NCBI GenBank assembly: GCA_037447655.1
Contig: JBBHKE010001289.1
Span: forward strand, 197,188 to 261,187
Reading direction: 5' to 3'
DNA: 64,000 nt
Origin: Zygnema cylindricum
Lineage: Eukaryota > Streptophyta > Zygnematophyceae > Zygnematales > Zygnemataceae
Shown one piece after another: positions 44,166 to 56,100 of the stretch (position 1 is its first letter; each line of letters starts with the position of its first letter). The notes beneath the pieces were generated by a model that was not told where the DNA came from, made no database searches, and worked only from the letters and a program-made list of their open reading frames with translations. The position numbers and the translations under genes are program-made.

Positions 44166-47100
44166 ATGGTGAGTGTTAAATTTTTGGTATTTTCCTTTTT
44201 TTTTCTATTCTCCTTCTTGAATCACGTGCCATAGAATCAATTCTAAATATTGTTAAAACTCCTAATTGTTTTTGGAGGTTTGAGAGGAAGCCCCGAAATG
44301 TATGTTTTAATCATTCAGATATAAGTTTTCTTTCCATTTTATTGCCGCCTAACTTCTAGTTTTTTGTAAGGTCGTAGCTATGTTTTCCAGCCATTATTAT
44401 TAAATTTTCGTAAACAAAGAAGATAATAAACGTCTTCTAAGCATTGCAATGCATATATTCATATTTTGCATTCAACTTGCTATGTTTTCTCTTTTCGTAT
44501 GTCTTAAACTTCTACTATGGTTTGGTTACATCTCAAGTGAATCCCCTAATTTCCATCATGTATTTTCGAATAAATTAACCAAGTATTTGGTCTCAAGAAA
44601 TTCCTGAATTTTGATTGTTCATCATGTTGTAAAGCTAATACAGTTTGTAATCTTATTTTGTATCATTATTCTCAGAAATGAGATAAACTTATACTTTGCG
44701 TTAGTCTCGTATGGATCTGGATGTTTGTGATTTTTACAGCAAGATATTCGGAAATGGTTTAAAAAGCCAGCTGGAAAGGCCAGTGAAGCCCGCAATGTAG
44801 CTCCCGTAAGTTCCCTCACTTTTTCCATAGTACATAATGGTTGTAAGTTTTCCATCTTACTTAGTAAGTGTTATTCCTTACGTTTTCCATAGTATGTAAT
44901 GAGTTTTCTACCTTACGTTTTCAATATTATATACGAATATTAGTTGTTTACCTTACTTTTCCTATAGCGTATAATGAATGAATGTTTTACCTTATTTTTT
45001 CCATAGCATATAGTGAATGTACGTATTCTACTTTACTTTTTCCATAGCGTTACTTTAATGTACAAATGAATATAAGTCTTCTAGGCAATGTGATTCATTG
45101 AATACGGAGCTCATTTTTTCAGTAGTGCTTTACATCCAGAATTAAAAATAAAAATTCGACCGTACCAATCCTTCTGGAATTTCTTTGCAGGAGACGAAAT
45201 CAGCTGCATCTGATGGAAAGAAATCCCAAACCTCTAAAGCCTCTGATCCTCTCCCAGAAAAGACAAAGTCACTTCCTGAAAAAAAGCCATCTGCTCCTGC
45301 CAAAAAAAAAGGATCTTTGAGTGGTGGTACAAGCCCTGTGTTAAAGAAATCGACGCACAAAAATGATAAAATTCCTCCCAAAAATGATAAAATTCCTCCC
45401 AAGTCTTCACCCTCACCAAGAAGTAAAAAGAAAGGCAGGCGAATTGTCGAAGATGACGAAGAAGAATGGCAAGAAGAGGAAGAAACGGAGGTGGTGGAGA
45501 TGCCGGCCTCAAAAAAGGCAAAAGTCGAAACTACTGGTGTTGGTCGAGGAAGAGGAAATGTCATGGTCGTTACCGCTAAACCTGAAAATAAAACACCCCC
45601 AAGCGCCAAAAAACCTGCAGGCGGTAGAGGGAGGGGAGGGTGGGGAGGTGGAGCCTTCATGGGAGAGCGAGCTCCTCCACCACACAAAGGCGAAAAGGTA
45701 CTTCCTTATCTTTAGGAGAGAAATTTAACACGTGGAAAAGTTTCTAGTAGGTACTTGGAAAATGTCATTTCATACAAGAGGAGAAGTGCACATAGCCTCT
45801 CAAGCTTGCTTAAAGATCTCATGTTTTTTGCCCTCCAGTTAAGTTCTGTGATATCAGATCCCTTTGTTGTTATCGAAATTGTTGATGACGTTGAGCGTAC
45901 AGCACAGAGATTTTCACTAAACAAAAATTGTGATTCTTGCTCTTGTTTTCGACGATTCTAATGATGACTTTGTCCTGTTCATGTCTTCGAACGATTTGGG
46001 TGTCGTATTCAATTATTTCCTGCAATCCTAGTAAGTGAACATTCGACCGCAGATTAGTTTAGATTTTGATTTTAATTTGGGAGTTCGTGAAACTTTATTA
46101 TGGTTGCAGGAAGTGCCACAAGGGCCAGAAGATGCTCTCTCAGGGCTGACCTTTGTCATAAGCGGGACTTTGGACAGGTAGGCCGTCTATTTTAAAGAAT
46201 TGTGTTTGTAACATGAATCCACTTTCCTCTTGCCAAAAAACGTTTTATTGAAGTTGAGGATTGGTTGGAGGACTAAATAAGAGGTTCACTATTTTATAGA
46301 ATCACAGGGGAACTGTTGCAGTCGCATACCGATTTTTTTTTGTGTTTTCTATTCTTAGTATTTCTTGGTAGAACAGAAGTAAGGAAAACAGCAAATTGTT
46401 GTCAATACACTGGAAACTACAACTGATGCTGTTCATGTGAACTGTTCTGCTTGTGGATGGAGGTCAATTTCTTTAGAGGCTTTTGGTATTGTTCACCTCG
46501 GACTGAGTTTATAATATGGAATACACTGATTTTCCTAAATATTGAATGTCTCAAAGAGTTGTGAGACTACTTGCTGGCATCACTTATCTTTAACTGTGTG
46601 GAGTAACATAATGGTTATTTCATTTGTCATGGAACAGTTTGGAAAGGGAAGAGGCTGAGGACTTGATCAAAAGCCATGGTGGAAGGATTACATCAGCAGT
46701 CAGCGGAAAGACGGTAAAATTTGCGCATTTGATTATTTTAATATCAATAAGATGTTTCTCTGATGAAATACTCAGATATTCAGGCACCTGCCTTAAATGT
46801 ATTTTTTTTTGGCAAGAGAGGATATGCATAAAATGTACAACAGAGCTAGAAAATGCACAACATAAAGTGACATTCAAGAAAGTTGGCCAAGAAGCGGAAG
46901 TTGGCCATAAATGATACAAGAAATGACAACGACAATAATTGAGGAGAGTCCACCAAGATTTTTATAGTAAAAGTACAATGTTGGATTACTAAACGTCTGT
47001 GAGTCTTTTGACAAGTGTAGTTATAATGGAAAATATGGTGTACAACATGGCTCAGTTTTGTCACCTTAGTTACTTTCACTTCTCCAATGTTTAGGTCCTC

Positions 47101-50100
47101 TAATTTATTACGTTGTGCAAAAGTGGAGAAACTAACTCTATCCTTACACTCATAGGATGATTTCCCAAAATCCACATGTTTTTCCTTTACTTTTTACACC
47201 AGACTTTGTTGATGAAAAAAATTCCTCCACTTAATTTGTTCAACTCTTATTTATGAACTAAAGTCTAAGTTGTGTTTTTCATGATAAAATACAGAATTCT
47301 GTCTGCTTAAACTTTGCTGCTTAAACCAAGTATAACTGTAGATTGTTCTCTGAAAACTGTTTCTTTTTGTGTGGATTATTATTCTTATTGCAGTTATTGA
47401 GTTAGTAATCACACTGATAGTGCTGAGACATCACTGATGACCTTGCCTATTTTTGAATGCAGACATATTTACTCGCTGATGAGGATGTTGGTGGTCGGAA
47501 ATCCCAAAAAGCCAAAGAATTGGGGTGTGTATATTTCTTTTTGCGACCTTCTCACCAACTTCATCTATTCTTAATCTCGAAAAGGTTTTGTTGACTGGGT
47601 TTTTTTTTCTGCCCGGAGTCATATTGAGTGAACTCCCTTGCTTTCCACAACATTCCGGGGGACTGAAAATAAAGTTGTTTGAGCTTGACATGTTTGCAAC
47701 TTCAGCTAGTTTTGGAGTATTTCATAGACAACAAAAAAAAAAAGGAAAAAGTAACAGCTTGTTTTAGCTACGTTGTACACTTGATATCACTGTTAAGAGC
47801 TTTATGCTTGTAGTAACTCCTCTTCCCTTCTAAAAGCCAGGTTGAAACCTCTGATCGTTGGTATCTAATAGTGTATATAATTGTATTTGGTGCTCTGAGC
47901 CTGGTTGAAAGGACGCTTGTGTTGAAAAGAAAGTGAAATAAAATGTATTTGGGAATATTTTTGGTCGTGCAACCTGAATGAGTTTTTTTCAACGGACAAA
48001 TGAGATATTTTGGCCCATGTGCATTGTTTCTATTTGGAGCTCACATTGTAAAAAAAAAAGGTTTGTTTCATCTCCACACGTGTGTTTAAATGTTTTTTGT
48101 TTCTACATATCTCATCTTCTCGGATGTTATTTGTTTTCTATTTGTCCTGTCTATTTGGATGTTACGTTTTTATATCAATTGTTTACAAGAGATGCTCTGC
48201 TTTTCTTAGTTTTACCTTCTAAACCATTTTTCCTTTTTCGGTTTTTCGTTTCCACATGTTAAATGGAATTATATCTATGACCTTCGTAACATTGCCCCCT
48301 CCTTCATTTTAAAGTATCCCCTTCAATGTCCACAAAATATACTTTTTGTGTCTCCTTTATATTGACAATAAGTGCATGAATTGTTTGCAAAATCTCATTA
48401 TACTTATTTTTCAATCTAATCAAATTAAACTGCCATAGATTTTACCATTATATGTTTGGAACTTTTTACAGTTTTTGTGTTATTAGTTCTTCAGTCAATT
48501 CAGAACTGAGTAACTCATGTATTCTCTTTATGGTTGTATATGGGCGTATTCTCAAATCTGTAATCCTATCAACCCTATGTTTCTAAGCGCTGTCTTTGAG
48601 GATAAATCCAAATAGTGGCCTAATCCCTTTTGAAGTCAATTTCAGTTTCGTTTTGTATTTTAATTTTAATTCTCATTTTAGTTTGACGCTTTGTTGTTTT
48701 TGACAGGGTCCGTATTTTGACAGAAGATGGATTGTTTGACCTTATTAAAGCAAAAACAAAATCTCAACCTCCCAAGGTCTCCAAACCTCCTATCCCTACC
48801 TCTACCCCTACTCACACACCTTCTCGAGCTACTACAAACTCCAAGTCTCCTGCAAGTGGGTATACTTTAGTTGTTGATTTTACCTGGTTTTATGTTGTTT
48901 TGTTGTTTTTTGTTTACTGCAATCACATTTTCGGCTCAAAGAGAAGTTATTCTCCTTGAAATAAGTTTTGAAGAATGATTTTTGTGTAAGTGAAATTGTT
49001 AAACTATAAGTATCATTCCATAAGCTCTCCCCTGGAAGATAAATCGATCTGGTTCAATACGGAAAGGAGTATTTTATTTTTTATTATTTTTATCATTGTT
49101 CTATGACTTCTTTTCTACAGAAAGGCGTGTTTTTATATCTTATTTTCACGTTACTTTTCTTTTGTTATCAGTCCTGTTTTCCTGCCTTTTCAAATAGTAA
49201 CAAACATCTTGACCCAGAAAAGGTTCTGAACCGTCATTCATAAATTAGTCCACTGTTTTTTAACAGAGTCTCTTTAGTACCTTTTTTGGACGAGATTAAG
49301 GAATTATGTTTAATGTAAAACCGTCAGTTACTGCTCACTGGATCTGATATGTGACAAACTTTCCATAATTCCTGATAGAGTGGTTTTTTTGCCTTAAAAG
49401 TTTTTGAAAGTTTCTCATTATTTGGTCCTTTTTTGTCTGGACACAGCCACACAGCTTGAGGGAAAACGTTCGGCACCGGATATTCCCATTACTCCCTCTT
49501 CTAAAAAACAGGCAACTTCATCTCCGTCAAAGAAAAATATGGTGTCCAATATGGAGACGGATGCATGGCCACAAAAATATGCCCCCAAAACCCTTGATGA
49601 CATTGTGGCAAATCCAGCTTTGGTAAGGGAAATTCTTCCTTTGTTTTTTTCTTCTTTGGATGTTATAGATCTCTTTGCAATTTTTGGAAGTGCAATGAAA
49701 TCTCCAAAATGTGATATCGTTTTCTGTTCCTTAATTTTTTCGGGTGTAATCTCCAATATTCTTATTCTTTTTAATTTGTATTTCTTATAGGAATGTTACA
49801 AAAATTCATGTGACGAATTGTTTTTCATTTGCGTATTTCTTGAAATTTCTATTCTTTTGTTGCTTCTTCTTACGAACCCCATTTCCCCTCTATAAGTTTG
49901 CAGTAAAACTTAGCTGATTTCAGCCCTCTCTAGATTTAAGTGAGGCCTGTGGAAAACTCTTTCCTGAAGTTTTTAAGCTCAAAGTTGATGTTGAAGAAAC
50001 ATCGCAGGTTTGCTATCTGAAAGTAAAATCTGCTCATTTCGGTCAACGATAATGATCTAAATTTGCTATTTGATGTAACTTTTCCTGATGATAAAAAAGT

Positions 50101-53100
50101 ACAGGCAAAAATTTAGTCTGATATCCTGTTTGTTGTGTTGATTGGAATATAAAACGGAAAAATGGCAGGTAAAGCAGTTAAAGGAATGGCTTCAAAAATG
50201 GCACGAAACACATTCAGGTCCCCCCGTGAAGAAAGGAAAAAAAGGTTCTGCGGGAGCTGGTGGAAGTAAAGGAGGGGCCGGAAAAAAAGCGGTTCTTATT
50301 AGTGGAAATCCCGGTATAGGAAAAACAACCACTGCAAAACTTGTTTCTCAAGCACTCGGGTTTACTGTTATGGAGGTAGGTGTTCTGGAAATGGATTGCA
50401 GATATCAAATTTAGACTCGGTTTTTTGATATAGTACGGAAAGAATTAACAATGTGTATTTATTTTCCAACTCACTTTCAAAAATGGTGGGAATCACCTTT
50501 CTGCTGCACTTTTTGACTTTATCGTGTTAATTTAGACATAAGTTATACGACACCATGAACTGCTATTAGAGTTGATAACCCTCCCTTTTTGCCCCCTGAA
50601 CACAAAATAGCGTTATCCATACTGTTTTTTTCCCTTAGTGCTAATTCTTTTTGCGGTTCATGATCGTTTATGTCACTTGGACTAGATATATAATTATTAA
50701 CAGTAAAACAGTCGTTGGACTTATTATTTCTTAATGCAAATAGCGATACACGCTCTACTGATCGATATTTATGTCGATTACCATAACTCAATGCATACCA
50801 TTAAGGTTACATATGTTATAGGTTGTACCTATGGTAATTCGCGTTCTTTTTTTTTTAGAAAATTACAATTGGAACCAATCACTTTGACCTTTTTGGTTTG
50901 TAGAGATCCGGAATAAATGTGCAATAAGAGCAATGCTCTTGGAGGCAAAAATATTAATATATAGTAGTGTCGTCGCTTATTTTGATTATATCAAGATTTG
51001 CTTCTTTGTGGATAACATAAGGAAGTCATTCCATTTCCATCTTCCTTGCAATTTTGTTTTCTAGAGGTCACAAATTGTCCTGCTTGATCATAATAACTAG
51101 TCAATCATGAATAGCTTTTCTCAAACTCTGATAAGGTGGGCAATGCTTTATTCCAAAAACTATTAAAATTCAGGATACTCTAGTATGCTTGATATAAAGT
51201 TTTAACACTTTCTTTATGGCGATAGGTTAGAGTGCATCCTGTGTGTGAGGTTCATCTTGATCTCTTCACCCCCCCACCCCCTCTCCCTGGCTTTTCCCTT
51301 TTCCCGTCAGTTTAGTCTTTTCAGAAGAAAGGTTGGCTGTCACTATTTCTAGCATGTTTTATTGCATTTTAGGTGTATAATGTACGGTCTAAATTGGGTT
51401 GGTAGAAAATTCCAAGTATATTCAAATCTTTTTCAAGGAGGTTTGTGAGGAAATATGTTTTCTTAAGCTTTTGTTGAAGTAAAATTTTACTATTTTCCAT
51501 TTCGTAAGATTTTGGTACAGCTTGCAGTGATTTATCTGTTCAATGTCTACCTAGCATTGTTTACAAGACTTCTTGTCCACGCAATGTCAAACTAGTCATT
51601 TTAGAGTTTTTTAGGGCTTTTTAGGTACCCACAACAACTCATTTGAACCGCTGTTGGAGGTTCAATTTAATTTCTTTTGCCCATTGGTTTGAACTGAAGG
51701 GCAATCGTTTTTCTACAAAATGAACAAAATGTGTAGTGGTTTATTGTGACTTGACCTTTAGTTATGCATAAAGTACATGTAAGTAGACATAAACTATATA
51801 TAAGTACACAAGAAGTACATGTAATGCACACTGGAAGTACACTAATAATCCGTTAGGTATGCGTTTACATAAAGCATGTGGAAAGTGTGTGTAAAAGTGA
51901 CAGGACTTCTTGATACTTTATTTTACTTAATGTGCCATAAACAGAAACCTAAGTTATTCCCTTGTTCTTGGGCCATTGTAAATTACGGTTATTCAAGGAG
52001 TTCTTGTTCATTTGAACCATTCATTTTCTCTTTTAAGCTTTTAACTCTTCCTAAAAATATATATTGAATCGTCCAGAAAGTAACCAAACAAGTATGAGTG
52101 AATCATTTGTTTCTTAACTATCCAAATTTAGAATGCTTAATATGGATGAAATATTCCTGGAGTTGAAAGTTCCAAAATAGAGGCGTCTTTTGATTTTTCA
52201 CAGTGTTACGTCCTCCTCATCCAACGCATTTTTGACTGCTTGGTGTGATTTCAGTACTCCTAGTTAAACTGTCCAAATTTAGATTTTATTTGATACTTCA
52301 TAAACGTATTCGTACTTCATCCCACGCAATAGCAGATTTCTTGATGTAAATTTAGTGTTCTGAGAATTAAACCTGTTAAAATTTAGGTTCGTTTCTTTTT
52401 TTTTTCATATTGTAATGCCCCCGTTTCTATACAGGTAAATGCCAGTGATACTCGAAGCAAAGCCGATTCAAAAATAATAAGCGGTATAGGAGGGAAGACA
52501 GCAAATACTGTTAAGGAGATGGTCAGCAACATGTCACTACAACTGGGAGGGTGAGGTACAGACCAGTGGACGGACTCCATGGATTTTTTTGAGTCTTGAA
52601 TTTCTTATTCGTTAAAGGGTAGCAAAGAGGCCAACAAGGAGAGGACACGTTTGAAAATTTGCGTGGTCATTAACAAGAGGTTAATTTGAAGTTAGAATGT
52701 AAATAAAGTGATTAAAAATAAAGTTACGTCGCATTTGTAAGGTCTATTGAATTTATGATTGGTCAGGAGTAAGTGACCTTAATGGGGATGTTGAGATGAT
52801 GTAAGGGCGATGTTGTTGAAGCTGTTTCAGTTATGTGTTAATGTACTTGATCGATTACGTTGATGTGATTAACTTGATTGATTAGCTTAATTCATCAACT
52901 TATTTGGTTTACTTGATTGATTGAATTGATTGTTTTGATTGGTTAACCAACTTAATTCATTGAATAGATCGATTAACTTGATTTAATGACTTGATTGATT
53001 GCAAAGTTAACAGATAACAGTGATCAAATATGCTGGTTTGGTGACAGACATGGAGGAGATAAACCCCAGGCGGTCCTGATAATGGATGAAGTCGATGGTA

Positions 53101-56100
53101 TGTCGGGAGGAGATCGAGGAGGAGTCGCAGATCTTATCGCTAGCATCAAAATCAGTCGTATTCCCATAATTTGCATTTGCAATGATCGATACGCACGACA
53201 ACTACAGAGTCTAACTAATCATTGTTTACTTCTCAACTTTAGAAAGCCTACCAAACAGCAGGTAACTTTGAACAAAAGCAATTCATGAAGTCACCTGAAT
53301 AACTTAAATCCCAATGTCAAACCTACAAACAATGTTATTGCTTCCAGTCGAACTCAATGTTGTCATAATTAAAGGGAAGAAATGAAATCAAGAACATGCA
53401 TGGATATAGGCGACGTGATGACGGAAATGGCTTGTTTAATATGGAGCATTGCAGTTCAAGCTGAACTTTTGGGCCTATTTATTCCCTTGTGAATGATCAC
53501 GATCTTAGCTTATAACTGACTGCTGATACACATTGCTAATAGCAATTAATCATGATACATGACCAAAACATCGCAATATTGTGGTACTGTAATGCAGAAT
53601 GATATCGCGACCTCATTGAATTTTCATTCTAGGAATTGTGATTCTCTGTCAAATATTGCCAAATTCCTTTTGATATGCAACACAAATAATCTTGGTACAT
53701 GTGGTGAGGATCGATTGGATTGTTTTGACTTAGAAAAAGGTCTACAACTTAGTGAGAGGAAGATGTTTGATGAATTTCATGTGTTCTTTTGGTTTTTTGT
53801 TTTTTCAGATGGTGAAGAGGCTCCGGTATGTCACAACGCAGGAGAAAATTCAAATTCCTGATGTGAGTTTTAGTGATGGCAGTATATGTGTACATCAAAC
53901 AGAAGCAATGCATGTTATAAAATAGATAAGATTGAAAAACTCAAAGATTGGAAACGAAGATGCAAAATCTCTGATTTTGAAGACAGGAAATAAGTATGCC
54001 CTTGAGAAAGATTTTGTGGACATGTTAGTGTTAAGAGTCGATCATTTATTTGCCCCCCTCCTGAGCTGGAAATCAAGTAATCTGGTTGAGTAATCCATTG
54101 TTCAGGAAGAAGGCCCAGGTTATGACCTCCGGTTAAAGGTTTCTTAGGGTTTCGCTATTTAAAGGATTTACAGTGTTAGGGCAATGAGAATCACACTGTT
54201 CACCACTGTTAGTATGGCTTATGTTAGTTAAGTATATAATTGCATTATTAATATTAATCGACTCTAACGTGCTTAATTGAATTTCATTTCTAATTCACAC
54301 TGAAGTTCGAGTACAATTTTGGGTTGACAAAAGCAATTGTCCAACACAAAGTCATGCTCTATGTATTAAGCAAATGTGCTTAATCCTCCTGGAAGGAACA
54401 GTTTAACTGACTTAGTTTCTGAATATATGGACCACACTTACTGGTAACAAACTGTTCAACTGTGTCAATGGGAACAGAGTGCTTTGGAAGAGTTAGGAGA
54501 ACGAGCCAATGGTGACATGCGTCTCGCTTTGAATCAGCTTCAATACGCCGCCCTCATGTCTCGCACAATTTCTTTCAATGATGTTAAGTCTCGCTTACAA
54601 TCAAATGCTAAAGACGAGGAATTGCGACCAATGGCGGCCATAGACAGGTATTTCCAGCAAATCAGGCATTATCCTTTTCCAAAAAAAGCAAATTCAGATT
54701 TTTTTCATTTCCAGCAAACTTCAAGCTTGTTGTTTTAGTTCTGCAGTTCACGTCATCATTCAGCCTTTGAAGTTCCGACGTAATGTCTAAAAGAAGTAAT
54801 CGGTTTTCTTTGACCTGTCAGGATATTAGGCATGGAAGCTAGAAGTTTACGATTGGATCAACGACTTGACGCAGCCATGTCGGACATTGACTTAATTCCT
54901 CTCATGGTCCAGGTAAGGATTTTTGTGGCTGGGTTCCCGCATGAGCTCCATATCTGTGTTTCCCATTATTTTATATGTTGGATGCACATAAATTGATCAT
55001 GTAAATAAGTCCTATTCAGAAGGCTGATAATGGGCAAAATTCAAAATCCCTGCTCAGTTTCTTTGTGGAATCGTTCATGTAGAGAAGTCTCATACAGATA
55101 CCTGGATGGAGATTGATATGAAAGTCTTCTAATTTCCTGACTCCTCCACGACGTTGTAGTTTTAAGATTTTGCTTACCTATTTCGGTGGACAGTAACAGA
55201 ATCTGTTTTACCCTGATTTTTCATATGATAGTTTATGTGCCATTTGTTCTTTTTGAAATGCCTGTAGATCAAGCCCAGTAATAAAAAAATGTCTTGAAAT
55301 CGTAACAGAAATCTCCCTGTATCTCAATCTGTCTTGCCTTTTATCTGTCATATGTGGACAGAAAGCAGAAACGCGAAACTCTAAAACAAAAATATCTGCT
55401 CATAATACATCAATCAAATCTTGACTAACTTCAGAAGACATTTTTTTCAGATGTCTGTATGTGGCTATCACGAGCTTTATTGATGACTGAATCTTGCTTC
55501 TTTCTTGACCTTTCTCAGGAAAATTACCTCAATTATCGACCCCAAATCGACGGTCCAGATCCTCAGGGTGTCGAGCTTATGGAACGTGCTGCCCGAGCTG
55601 CTGACTCTATTGCAGAAGGAGACCAAATAAATGTAATAGTGAGGCGATACCAACGATGGCAACATCTCCCATTTCAAGCTGTATTGTCGAGTATTCTTCC
55701 GTAAGAATTTTCTTACCCACACTGTCGTATTTTTTGTTGTGTGTTTTTCAGCGAAGGAGCTTTTGTAAACAATTGCTTCTATGCAAGTTTTGGAGAAGTT
55801 TAATGTTTTTTGGAGGGGAAAACATGCAATTGCAGGGGGTCTTTAATGCGCGGGAGGAGAGAAGCATTGGCGCAGGTATGTTTCAGTCTGATCCAGTGGT
55901 TCTTTAATTCTGTTTCAGTGGATTTCTAGTTTGTTTATGTGTTTTTTTTTCAGTTTTTTCATTGAATTTCTAGTCGATTTAATGGTTTTTTAGTTTGTCA
56001 GTGGTGTTTTGTGATCTGAGCTTCATAACATGACTGCCTTTGTCCTCATACTTCTGTCCTTTCTTCACCTTTTTTTTTTTTGGTGTTAGTATCGCTTTTT

